Source: Lepiota brunneoincarnata
Taxonomy: Eukaryota > Basidiomycota > Agaricomycetes > Agaricales > Agaricaceae
DNA: 64,000 bases
Direction of reading: 5' to 3'
NCBI GenBank assembly: GCA_023014365.1
Contig: JAEBUN010000017.1
Span: forward strand, 1-64,000
The first letter of the stretch is position 1. The number at the start of each line of letters is the position of its first letter. Below the pieces are notes generated by a model. It saw only the letters and a program-made list of their open reading frames with translations. It made no database searches and was not told the DNA's origin. Shown here piece by piece: positions 1 through 9,601 of this stretch. The translations under genes and the position numbers were made by a program.

Positions 1-1150
1 GGCAAGATGCTCGGTCCGCCACAATGTCCTTCAGGTACGACCACGTAACATGGTCAGGCCCAGGGGCAGACCTCTTCGTGCAAGAACGCAAAGTGTCCTC
101 AAGTTCCAAGGTCGAGAATGGGTACCACGCCCTTTCGGCCTGCACGGGAAGAGTGTCCAACACTGAGGGCATCCCAGAGGGAGCCCATATCGTAACACAG
201 CACACCATTGTGCTGGATCGCATCGCACACAGGGAGCTTGCACTGTTTAACCCAGGCCATATGGTCCCAGGGGCACTTGTTCGCAGAAGCAATCTCCTTG
301 ATCTTCTCATCAAAGAATTTGCGTTTGACGGCCTTGGTGACGCGCCAGAACTTGAACCACACAGCCCCCAAGGGGGCCACCCAGTACACCCAAATGGCAG
401 CTGAGCACTTGTCATTCCACCATGGGTTAGAGCGCCCTACAATGAACGCCTCCTCAGAGAAGGCGTCCCAGGCCTGGGAGATGATGAGAGCCACAGCTGA
501 AGCCACAGCCACAGCCTCCACCTCCCCAGGGGAGTCCAAGGGAAGCTGCAAGGCGGCCAACCCTTCACATATCTGCGCCACAAACTTCAACTCCTCATCG
601 CTATTGGGCTTCAGAACACAATGGATCACACCGGTCATAAATCGAGTGACCGGAAGAACCAGAGTCAGAGGAGCATGGCCCTTCGGACCATGCTTCTCAA
701 GATCAATCGAGGGCCTGAGATCAGGATCTTGAGCCATTGGGAGGAAGATGAGATCAATCACCGATAGTAACAGATTCAAATCATGTGGGAAGTGAGTTGG
801 GCCCAGAACCGCCAGTAACACCAAGTCAAGTCCCAGATCCATTCCAACCTCCAAAAGAGACTGGGTGATCCCCAGATGCAAGACCCGATTAGGATCCCAC
901 CACTCCGAGTAACAATTGAAGTCACCCACCATGTAGGTCATGGCAGGCAAGGAGTCCACTAGTCCCCGAAGGGCCAGAATGGCGGTGTGACGGTTGTCTG
1001 AGTAGACGTTCATAAGATTATAGGTGTGCCCCCCTTGCCACATGGACACAACCATAACATCGCGATGGTCAACCAAATCCCTGCAGAGGGACGGTCACAA
1101 AAGCTTCAGCCTCAAGTGGACATAAGCCAACACTCATGGGGACGAATCAC
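1..1150 (-). pseudogene. LINE-B ORF2 fragment: endonuclease and start of RT
   Basis: Reading right to left, the frame at 1076-99 gives an AP-type endonuclease (EEP fold) with a GDFN motif and a WWDP/NPWWN context. It then slips frame into the linker before RT (APGPDHVTW near 50). A homologous fragment in the other orientation at 36,416 continues into RT. The endonuclease nicks target DNA to prime reverse transcription. The piece is broken by a frameshift near 100 and an upstream in-frame stop near 1090, and it runs off the window. ORF1 of a LINE-B in the same orientation lies at 3,887-5,117, so the two may be parts of one element split by the LINE-A copy between them. The exact right edge (1,077-1,155) is uncertain. 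Confidence 0.75.
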
Positions 1151-1155
1151 CTGGC

Positions 1156-3524
1156 TGAAGGAGAGCATGTTGGTTATCATACTGAAGCCTGGCAAGCCCT
1201 CCTATGCTACTCCAAAGGCGTTCAGACCGATCGTCCTTCTCACTACTCTCGGTAAGCTTATTGAGAAAATGATCTCATGCCGCTTGCAGTTTGAGGCTGT
1301 CAAGTTTGGCGTGTTCCATCCAAACCAGTTCAGCAGTGTGATCCAGCAGTCCACCAAAGATGCTGGTGCCTACCTCGTGCACCTTGTCCATGCTGGATGG
1401 GCCCACAGGTTAAAGACAAGTGTTCTTGCCTTCGACATTGCACAGTTCTTCCCATCCCTTAATCATGGGATGCTTCTCACAGTTCTGGCTCGGCAGGGAT
1501 TCTCCCCTTGCATGGGCTGGTTCTTTGCTTCTTATCTCACGGGGAGGTTTACCAGCTATGCCTGGAACTCCTTCCTGTCTGAACTGTTCCAGGCAGAGGT
1601 AGGGGTGGGCCAGGGGTCTGTCCTCTCACCTGTTCTGTCCGGCCTCTACCTGGCTCCCACTATATACATTATCGAGCAGAGGCTCCCTCAGCTGGGCCTC
1701 TCACTCTTATCTTACGTTGACGATGGTACCATCGTGGCACAGGCATGGGACCTGGACGCCAACTGCATCCTGCTCCACAGATCGTATGAGGTTATCCATG
1801 ACACCTTTACTCGGTTTGCGCTTGTCGTGGAGCATGACAAGTCTGAGCTCTTTCATTTCTCACGGGATCGTTCCGGTGAGAACCCCCCAGTGGACTTGGG
1901 GTTTCCCCCATTCACTGGCGCTACTCTCCTTTGGCCCAAGACCTATTGGAGGTACTTGGGCTTCTATTTCGATTGTGCCCTTACGTTTAAGGAGCATGTT
2001 CGCTTTTACTCTACTAAGGCTATTTCTACGGTCAAGGCAATGGGAATGCTTGGTAATTCCATCCGGGGGCTTCTACCAGACCAGAAGCGCCTTCTGTATT
2101 GGTCGTGTGTGGTTCCCATTGCCACGTATAGCTTTCGCTTGTGGTACTACCGGGGCGCCAGGTGTAAGGGCGCTCTGGACCACCTTTGCCGGATGCAGCG
2201 CCGGGCTGCACTCTGGATTACCGGCGCCTTTAGAACGTCGCCCGATGGGGGGGTCAGGGCCATTGCGGGCCTGATCCCCATTCATCTTCATCTCCAGAAG
2301 CTTTGTGACCATGCTGAGTTGCGGTATGCCATGCTTGCTCCGGGCCATCCTGTTCGTGCTCTCCTTGGTTGGGGCTACAGCAGTAACCTCCAGTCTCATG
2401 TCCAGTCCATAGCCAAGCTCCCTCCCCATGAATTGGTCAGGGTGAAGGGGCCTGTTGTTGACGCTAACCAGTGTCTTTCTGCCCTCGCTAGGCCCTTTGA
2501 CACCATTGCGCCAGAGACTTGGCCAGGGCGTTGTCTCTTGGATGTGTATCCAGGCTAGGTCCACTTCCACTCATACGACCGGGGGGTGGAAGACGCCCTC
2601 ATGGCCCATGTCGTGGCTCTCGACCAGGTTCTTGCCTGGGCACAGGCTGATCTGGGGATTCTGGTGGCAGTGACAGATGCAAGTCTGCTGCCCCGCTGGG
2701 TCCACCAGGCGGTTTTGGCCGCCCAGGTTTTCCAGGGGCTGGACTGCATCCACGCAGTCCGGCTTCCAGGGGGAAAGGTTACAGCACCTGAGACCGAGCT
2801 TTTCACCATCCGGCTGGCAGTGTCCAAGGCAGTTACTGTTGAGGGCGCTGCTGGCCTTGTCTTGTTCACTGACTCGATGGCCTCGGCCAGGCAGGCGGTG
2901 GACCCATCAGTGCATTCTGCCCAGGGTCACTCCCTGGTGGTGTGCCGCCTTCTCGCTGAGTGGTTCGCCAGGGGTCTGGCCCACTCAGTTCACTTCTGCA
3001 TACAAAGTGGCCCCTCCATACTCAGGTGCACAACTTCGCTTGGTCATTGCCTCCCATTGGGGTAGGGGCACATCCCCAGGCCTCGCTTGACTACCTCCAC
3101 AAGGAGGAAGTACGGTCATGTCAGGACCGCTGGATCAACTTGTTCCAGGATCCTGACCATCGCGGGCATGGTTTTCTCCAGCTTGCCAGAGACGACGATC
3201 GCCCCCTGCGGCCCACATATTTCCATGGTGGGGCCTGGATCCCACATGCTCATTCGGTGTCTTTGATGGCCTGGATGATGCACACTATTCTTAACCATGC
3301 GCCGATAGGGAGCTATCGGAGGCGCTTTTTCCCACAGGAGGATTACTCTTGTCACTGCGGGTTTCGGGAGGAGACTTGTGAGCACATGTTCTGGAGCTGC
3401 CCTAGGCACTCCATGGCAGGAGTCCCAGCTACGGTCAAGGCCCTCATTGCTTTCCTCAAGGTATCCCCAACCATGTTCGCGTTCGCTGAGAGGGCTGGGC
3501 CCCCCCCCGGGGGGTATCGGCTAG
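1156..3524 (+). pseudogene. LINE-A ORF2 fragment: RT, RNase H, zinc knuckle
   Basis: RT is recognisable from the FDIAQFFPSLNHG motif (near 1,435), VGQGSVLSPVLSGLYLAP (near 1,605) and the catalytic YVDD (near 1,715). RNase H follows (VTDAS near 2,670, FTDSMA near 2,868), then a terminal CxC...H...C knuckle (near 3,352-3,400). The frame is broken by a TAG at 2,556-2,558 where other copies have TGG, by a 13-base deletion near 2,998, and by an extra base in the C/G run near 3,505 that bypasses the usual TAG. The usual family stop is at 3,522-3,524. The fragment is not functional. Confidence 0.9.
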
Positions 3525-3886
3525 TAGCTCTGCCTGGCACCCAGTTGGGTCCGGGCCAGGGTGTTGGTTATTCCCCTGCTGTCCTTGGGTGGCATGTAGG
3601 GATTTACGTGGGAATTGACCCCTAACCCCCATTAGGGGGGGGACCTCGCTCCGGTCTGGCTCCCACACCATGCGCTGGGCAGCAGCCGTCCTCCCGCCTC
3701 CATTCATTTGGGGCAGCTTCATCCTGGGTATGGGGAAATGCATGCCTACGTCCGTGGTCATGCATTGTATGTACAGATACCCTGTAGCTTACGGCTCAGG
3801 TTGTACCATAGTTAGTAGCTGCACATGGCCTCCCTATGTGGCCTGCATTATAAATTGGAGATTTAAAAAAAAAAAAAAAGAAAAAA
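1156..3886 (+). mobile_element. LINE-A copy, 5'-truncated, with 3' UTR and A-tail
   Basis: A non-LTR retrotransposon fragment beginning inside ORF2 just before RT and ending in the family 3' terminus TAAATTGGAGATTT followed by an A-rich tail (about 3,866-3,886, with one G inside). The 3' UTR (3,525-3,865) holds the conserved module at 3,595-3,645. The element sits inside minus-strand LINE-B sequence on both sides (ORF1 to the right, endonuclease to the left), so it probably inserted into a LINE-B with loss of the intervening target. No target-site duplication could be found. Confidence 0.85.
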
Positions 3887-4998
3887 GGCCTCCCAGACAA
3901 AGGAGTGGGGGACCCCCTTCCAACAGTGTGGAGGATGTCCACAGGGGAGAGGTGGGGGAAGGCCCTCACCATGGCAGCGATAGCCTCTGCGACCTTGGTA
4001 TCGCCATCCCTAGAGACCAGGGAGGCAGCAGCCACCTGAGCGAAGGAGCGTTTAGCACCCCTGGGCTTGGTGGAGAGATTGACCCTTGGTGGTGGTGGGA
4101 GCGCTGTCTGTGTGTAGGACATGCTTGCTTGTGACGGGCCAGGCCCTAAAGGGTTAGGTGGTGGCACAGGGGGAGGGGGGGCCTTGCCCTTGCCCTTGGA
4201 CTTCGAGGATCTGGCCTCACCTGTCACCACAGCCGAGGTGGCATTGGAGTCAGGGGCCGTGTCCATGGAGGCTGGCACCAAGGCCGGCTGGGAGGGTGGA
4301 GCAGTCGCAGCTGGTTTGACCTGGTGAGGACCTCCGACTACCTCAGGGACGTCCATGATGCCCCTCCCAAAAGGCTGCATCCCATCGATAATAGACTGAT
4401 GTAAGGTGGGCTTGGTGTCCCCCTCACACTTCAATCCGTAATCTAAGAACCTGCAATGCCCAGTGTGCCGCAAGAGTCCGTCAAAAGCAAGCCAGGCCCT
4501 CTCCCATGAGGGGCCTACCATCAATGCCTTGGTGTGCTTGATGAAGTACTCCGTGGCCAGGTCAAACAACTCCGCTATCACCTGAAGGTGGTCCACCTGA
4601 CTGTTGCTGTTGGGCTCAGCAGCTAAGTCAACCCTCAGGGGAGAGATCGCAGAGGGGGCAAAGAGGGGATGACCCCCTTTGCTGGAGTTACGCCTTGGTC
4701 ACTTGGAAGACGACCAAGATTCATTAGAAAATGCAGAGAGATGAGAGACAGGACAAGCCTATTGCGGTGTCTCTACTGGGTCAATGGCCATCCCACAAGG
4801 TGGGGAAACCGCGGCATGCATGCTTGTCACTGTACCATAGCAGCCAGCAGGCTCTTGAAGAGGGCTCCTCGGGGAGCTGGGGGACAGGACATTCAGTGGG
4901 TCGGTGGAGGGGGTAGGGGGAGGACCACGGCCTGAACTGCGGGATCTGCCACAATCCGCCCCTCCTTGCGCTGCCTGTTGAGAGGCTGAGGAGGACAT
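3887..4998 (-). pseudogene. LINE-B ORF1 (gag-like), broken and 3'-truncated
   Basis: The start ATG is at 4,998 (MSSSASQQAA, shared with the copy at 47,000). The N-terminus is Ser/Pro/Arg-rich and disordered. A conserved alpha-helical block follows (AELFDLATEYFIKHT near 4,580; WERAWLAFD), then a Pro/Lys-rich linker and RVNLSTKPRGAKRSFAQV near 4,070. ORF1 proteins of this LINE class bind element RNA. Two in-frame stops interrupt it: TAG at 4,759-4,761 (CAG in the other copy) and TGA at 4,699-4,701 (CGA in the other copy). Both are C-to-T changes. The C-terminus is lost at the LINE-A insertion. Confidence 0.85.
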
Positions 4999-5117
4999 GT
5001 AGGGTTGCAAGTACTTCTAGTCAAATCTATCAGCGGGGGTGTGCAGGACAAGAGATAGAGTGTCGAGGTGGGTGTAGCTGTGCACGTGCTAGTGGAAGTA
5101 CCAGATCAAGAAGTGAT
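3887..5117 (-). mobile_element. LINE-B 5' end: 5' UTR and ORF1
   Basis: This fragment starts at the family 5' end (CATCACTTCTTGATC, read leftward from 5,117), as does the copy at 46,876. About 115 bp of 5' UTR precede ORF1. The left edge is the A-tail of the inserted LINE-A. The 5' flank is RNase H of another LINE-B, cut at the NPSV codons; this is the same homologous site at which LINE-B junctions occur in LINE-A at 46,875 and 61,650. Confidence 0.85.
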
Positions 5118-5571
5118 GTACACAGAAGGATTAACTGCTCTGCGGGCAGAGCTGGTGTATACAAAGATGTGATCAGTTTCAGCACAATCCAAGACCATGC
5201 CTACTGCCAATCGAATGGAGTGAAGCTCTGCATCAGCAAGCAGAACCCTCCCTACAGCCTGCCTAACCTGCCTGACCAAGCGCCTGCCTGCAAACATGCA
5301 TGCCGCCGAGATGGCCTGCAGTCTCCTACATGGCAGCCGGTAGGCACCAGCTGCTATGCAAGCAGACAATGGGTCAGCCTGTACCCTCCAAATAGAGGCG
5401 TGCAGTCTGTCGAGATGCCGTTGCTTCGAATCCCCCTCCTGATCAATGGTGTAAAGCATGAATTTGATCCACTCTGAAAAGTGATCCAAAAATCGGAGAT
5501 CTGGCCTGTTCTTGTCCGCAAACGGGCTGAATGGCTCAGTAAGCTGCGGAAGCATGTCTTGTACTTCCATG
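5118..5571 (-). pseudogene. LINE-B ORF2 fragment: RNase H N-terminal part
   Basis: The frame 5,570-5,106 reads as the connection region and RNase H of LINE-B (LLADAELHSIRLAVGM, HIFVYTSSARRAVNPS). RNase H degrades the RNA strand during element integration. The frame is open but cut at NPSV by the 5' end of the neighbouring LINE-B, and at the other end by the copia LTR. Homologous LINE-B RNase H occurs at 31,105-30,641 and 63,099-62,380. Confidence 0.85.
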
Positions 5572-5918
5572 TGTTAGGAGTGCCCTATGACATGCCAGGA
5601 TGTGCTACGTGCACTTGTCTCATTGTGCTCTGAACAGTCCCACTTGTTTGTTGTTGTGTTTGTGGACTTGTAGATAGGCCTGGACGCTTTTGGTGGCTAG
5701 TCATGTGATCTAGACATGGACTTGCACCTGTGGATGCTTTTGGGACTTCCAGTCCCTCACAGCTGTCCACAGGTGAGTAGTTAGTTCTATCTCCACTCCA
5801 GTCTCTCACAGCTGTCCACAGCTTGTTCCTTTCATTTCTAGTCATTCCCTTCGCGTAATACACTTGTTCCTTTGCTGTTAGGACTCCTTACCAGTCCCCC
5901 AACGCTCCTGCTTCAACA
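5572..5918 (+). repeat. Lone copia-1-family LTR
   Basis: It runs TGTTAGGAGTG...CTTCAACA and matches the 369-bp copia LTRs at 43,798, 47,790 and 60,704, except for a 22-bp deletion near 5,615 between two GTGCAC words. There is no internal copia sequence on either side. The left flank is LINE-B RNase H (CCATG) and the right flank is LINE-A 3' UTR (CTACA). There is therefore no target duplication, and the LTR marks a rearrangement junction rather than a simple solo LTR. Confidence 0.9.
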
Positions 5919-5972
5919 CTACATGGCCCATGTAATAAATTGGAGATTTAAAAACAAAAAGAAAAAAAAAAG
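5919..5972 (+). mobile_element. LINE-A 3'-terminal stub
   Basis: It contains only the last ~30 bp of LINE-A (CATGTAATAAATTGGAGATTT) and an impure A-rich tail with interspersed C and G. The upstream part of the element is replaced by the copia LTR. The tail is followed by G, as at most LINE-A tails here. Confidence 0.85.
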
Positions 5973-6211
5973 AGCAGTAGGATCCCAATTGGGTCTCACA
6001 TCTGGGGATCACCCAATCTCTCCTAGAGGTTGGGATGGATCTGGGACTTGACTTGGCGCTTCCGGTGGTTCTGGGCCCAACTCACTTCCCACACAATTCG
6101 AATCTTTCACCATCGGTGATTGATCTTGTTTTTCTCCCAATGGCTTTCTGAGGAGGTGTTTATTGTGGGGCACTCTAATCCATGGTGGAATGAAGAGTGT
6201 ACTGTGGCCAT
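5973..6211 (+). pseudogene. LINE-B endonuclease fragment between two tails
   Basis: The plus strand reads DPNWVSHLGITQSLLEVGMD, matching the LINE-B endonuclease at 900-800 (minus), and later NPWWNEE. An internal deletion near 6,148 removes the middle of the domain, and a TAG replaces a Trp codon near 5,980. The fragment is the target DNA left between a LINE-A tail on its left and a LINE-B tail (poly-T) on its right. Confidence 0.8.
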
Positions 6212-7179
6212 TCTTTTTTTTTTTTTTTTTTGAAATCAACAATTTATAATGTGGTGCTTGAACGCAGTCCATGTGCACTAGCTACGTACAAGGCAACTAA
6301 TACATGGTATAACTACCAATAAAGGTAGGGAAGAGAGTCCTGCTGACTCAAAAGGCTACACTCTGTAAAGAAGTGCGTGTGGGTGAAGAGCTCGCTACCC
6401 CAACAGAAACCGGGGCATGACAGACAAGGGGTGGATAGGGCCAGCAGGTCCCCCCCCTGAAGGGGGTTAGGAGTCAATTCTCTGTAAATCCCTATACCTC
6501 GCAGGCTAAGGCTCTAAGAGCTTCAGGTCTCCACCCTGATGGGTGTTAGAAGTCAATTCTCCATAAATTGCTACACCCCGCCCTAGGGCAGGGGGTGAAT
6601 AACCACCGGCTCCTCGAGGCCAAAGCCCACAAGGGGGGAATAACCCAAAGGCCCTCCCCAGTCATTCCACCCCTTGGGGCTGGGATAGGAATGCAAACAC
6701 AGAGGGATTGCATTCCAGAAAGCCCAGAAGGGCGTTGAGGTCACGGGGTAAGCCACCATGTTGTGTATACTCTGGACAGGAAGTGAGAATGTGAGTGCGG
6801 GTTAGAAGCCGCAACCCACAAGGACAGGAGTGATCCTCCTGGGGGTAGAATCTAGCGCGGTACTCCCCTATGGGGGCGTGACTGAGTATAGTGCGGACTG
6901 CCTGCGCTGTGCCAGCAACAGACATCCGAGGACCGATTTCCTGGAGCCAAGTACCTCCAGAGAGGTACGAGGGTTGGAGAGGCTTCCCGAAGGAGTCCAA
7001 CAGGGGGAGGAAATTCCTACCCTGATACAAGGGTGAGCGAAACATATTCACCCACTTGTTGATGCACCCCCTCATGACCTCAGCACGGAGGGAGTCAATG
7101 GTAGTCGCTGGATGGGCACCTAACGACATGCGAAGTTCCTTCGCCATCGCAACAGCATCGGAGTGAAGCTCTGCAACAG
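6212..7179 (-). mobile_element. LINE-B 3' portion: RNase H end, zinc knuckle, 3' UTR
   Basis: The poly-T at 6,212-6,230 followed by GAAATCAACAATTTATAAT is the reverse complement of the LINE-B 3' end. The 3' UTR spans 6,231-6,660 and carries two tandem copies of the GGATTTA/CTCCTAAC module. The coding frame 7,183-6,662 reads VAELHSDAVAMAKEL, the linker and the CPCGL...H...C zinc-knuckle tail, ending at 6,662 with an open frame. It is cut on its upstream side at 7,179 by the 5' end of a LINE-A. Confidence 0.85.
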
Positions 7180-7303
7180 ACACCTCATCCCTTCTTGGAC
7201 TTCAACCACCACAAACTCACTGCACAGCCACAGCCTACCCCTACTCATCGCCTTATACAGCGAGCTCTAGTGGTCTGATCCTTGATCTTAAAGTCTAACG
7301 CGT

Positions 7304-8483
7304 ATGCCTCCAAGGTCTATATGCTCCTCTCAGGGGGTGGGAGCTCCTCCGCTGGTGGATCCCTCATTGCCGGACCCTCTCGCCATGGCTATCGTCCACA
7401 CTCAGGACGCCCCCTCTGGCTCCTCTCAACCGGGCTACAGCTCTGCCTCACAGGCTGCTGCCCCTGCTCTGGCTGCCAAGGCCCCCAAAAGGCCTTGCAA
7501 GTCCGCCGTCTACCCGGATGACGCCCCAGTGACCCCTTGTCCCAAGCGCACCCGCACGCCCAAGCTGTCCACCTCCTTCAGGCAGGACCTCAACCTCAAA
7601 TCGGTCTCTAGTTCAGCCAGGATGGCGGTCAACACCCCTGGCCTTGAGCCATCCCCTGGCCACGCTTTTGCTGCAGAGGAGGAGGAGGATCCCGAGTTTG
7701 TCCCCACCTTTCTCGCCCTCTCTCACAGTCTCACAAATGTGGAGGGTGAGGCTGGGATCATGGCGGACGTGCTTGACACGGTTGCCCTCTGGCTGGAGAG
7801 AGCCAGGAGGGCCCCTTTCTCTGATGGTGGCAGGTCAGAGGTCGCCTGCTCCCTGGCCAGACTCTTCCACGAGGTGGAGGAGTATGACTGGGATGATGTC
7901 CCCTTTACAGAGGATGAGCACACCCACAGGCTCCACAAGTGGGCCTCTGAGGTGTATGGTCCATCCAGGCTGAGTACTCCTACCCCTGCGCAAGGGAAGG
8001 GCAAACGGCCGGACTTTGCTGCGGCAGCTGCCCCTGTTGGGGTGGCCGGCAGTATGCATGCCCCCTCTCCTAGGGCCTCTGTGGCTTCTATGGAGGTGGA
8101 TGGTGCTCTGCGGGCTGGTGGCTCTTGCTGCCCCCCTGTGGAGGGTAACCTCCCCCTGCCTCCTCCCCCGCCAGAGGATTTGGGGCATTTTCCCGCTGGG
8201 TATGTGTGCCCCGTGCCCACTCAGCAGTTCTTCAGGAACCTGGCCCATACGGGGTTGGGCAATCCTGTTCCAGTGGCTCATAACCCCAGTGCAGGGCAGC
8301 AGCCATCTCGTATGAGGGTGGCATGTGCCACCCTCGTCCCTCTGCTGTCGGCAGCAGACAGGGCTCGGCTGGCTGCAAGGCCACCCCCCGGTCCCCCCCC
8401 TCTGCGTGTCAACTTGGCTACCAAGCCTCATTCCCCACCCCGCTCTTATGCGGCTGTGGGTGTCTCATCTCCGTCGGGCCTTG
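7304..8483 (+). pseudogene. LINE-A ORF1 (gag-like), interrupted
   Basis: The ATG at 7,304 (MPPRSICSSQG) matches the start in the copies at 32,460 and 38,060. The visible ~393 residues are Pro/Ser-rich at the N-terminus, then a helical acidic block (EEDPEFVPTFLALSHSL near 7,685; ALWLERARR near 7,785) and a Pro-rich stretch ending RVNLATKPHSPPRSYAAVGV near 8,430. The frame is open up to the chromovirus insertion and resumes as DLAHALPGLP at 16,320-16,349. The zinc-knuckle C-terminus, seen in the minus-strand copy at 26,390-26,700, is missing. Its role is inferred to be RNA binding. Confidence 0.85.
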
Positions 8484-9143
8484 TGTCATATCCATGCCAA
8501 CTCAGAGTCTAATCATTTAAACTTCGGCTTCTCGACTCCACGTGTGTTCCACACAACAACCCTCTGCCCTCCGACTCGGCCCCGACCTGCTCCGACCGCA
8601 ACCCACTGCCCCGATCACACGACCACCTCCACACGTGCCGTGGTCACCTGACCCTCGGTGTCTCATACCCCCGTCTCCATTTCCCGTCCGTAGTCAAGAT
8701 ACGTTATTAGTCTCCATACCTGTACCCGTTTCCATTCCATTCGTAATCCGTTCATAATCCGTTTGTAACTAGATCGGTCTCCGCTTCGCTCCGCACGTAG
8801 TCAGTACGAGTCATAGTTCGTAAGGCCAGTAGTATATATACCGTAGGTACTTGGCTTGTACTCCTCAGTCTGATAATCGAATCGAGCAGCGGACCAGCTT
8901 CCTGTTCCATATCCTCTCCTCTCTTCTGCCTCGCTCCGCTTCGGCTCCGACTTCCTGAAATATGGACTAGGACAGTAGGAGGGCACAGCACATAAGCTGA
9001 GGCCGCAAGTCCAACCCCCGCCCGACGTACTCCGCCTCGGTCCCGAAGTCTACGTACTGACTTCGCCCTGTCCCCCGGTTACCTTATACCAAGGATACCA
9101 CCCCGACCCTCCGCTTCGGTCCCGACCCGCACCGGCTCTAACA
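8484..9143 (+). repeat. Chromovirus-1 5' LTR
   Basis: TGTCATATCC...GGCTCTAACA, 660 bp with TG...CA ends. It contains a short GTAATCCGTTT repeat near 8,745-8,770, a TATA box at 8,833 and the predicted RNA start at 8,867. It is nearly identical to the 3' LTR. Confidence 0.97.
8833..8877 (+). promoter_or_regulatory. LTR TATA box and self-primer at RNA 5' end
   Basis: TATATATA at 8,833-8,840 is followed 34 nt from its first base by AGTCTGATAAT (8,867-8,877). This 11-mer is the exact reverse complement of the sequence just after the LTR (9,146-9,156). In Tf1 the first 11 nt of the RNA fold back as the primer for reverse transcription. The geometry here matches that mechanism, so I infer that transcription starts at 8,867. 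Confidence 0.8.
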
Positions 9144-9145
9144 GT

Positions 9146-9156
9146 ATTATCAGACT
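9146..9156 (+). other. Primer-binding site (self-priming)
   Basis: ATTATCAGACT begins 2 nt after the 5' LTR and pairs perfectly with 8,867-8,877. I see no match to a common tRNA 3' end in the first 20 nt after the LTR. Confidence 0.75.
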
Positions 9157-9196
9157 CAAACTCCTCCTGTCCACCACACTCTGAATTTTTCTAACC

Positions 9197-9589
9197 ATGG
9201 TCTCTCGAACAGTTACCCGTACTCGCACTCTGGTAACTCCAGCCGCTCGCCGTAGCAAACGCATCGCTCGACAACCTCCTTCCGAGGAACTGCAACCCGA
9301 CTCCCCGAGGGCTTCTCGCTCTCGCCAACAATCCATCGTGCCCTCAACTCCAGACCGGTTCAGTGAAGATATTCAACCTTCACTATTCCAGACTCCCGAC
9401 GGCCCCGACGGTGGCCCCGACCCAAATCCCGATCCCAGCGACCCTGGTGATCCCGACGACTACCCTGACAATGGGGACGGACCCCCGGACGACGACGAAC
9501 CGTCAGACAACAACGACAACAATAACAACATTCCGCCTGGCAACACCCAAAATGACCATGACCAACTCCTGCTCCGAGTTTTCCAATGA
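9197..9589 (+). CDS. Gag N-terminal extension or leader ORF, in frame with gag
   Basis: The 130-codon frame from ATG 9,197 is rich in Arg (RRSKRIAR) at its start and in Asp/Pro/Asn (DNNDNNNN) at its end. It ends at TGA 9,587-9,589. The same frame continues without another stop through four codons to the gag ATG at 9,602. Either the TGA is a decay mutation (CGA-to-TGA is common in this window) that removed a native Gag N-terminus, or the leader is translated separately or by readthrough. I cannot decide from one intact copy, because the second copy lacks this region. Confidence 0.6.
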   Translation: MVSRTVTRTRTLVTPAARRSKRIARQPPSEELQPDSPRASRSRQQSIVPSTPDRFSEDIQPSLFQTPDGPDGGPDPNPDPSDPGDPDDYPDNGDGPPDDDEPSDNNDNNNNIPPGNTQNDHDQLLLRVFQ

Positions 9590-9601
9590 ATAGCCGATCA
9601 A

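Noticed and set aside
3796..3890. Poly-Phe and poly-Lys runs in several frames at A/T tails.
   Set aside because: They are translations of LINE A-tails, not coding sequence.
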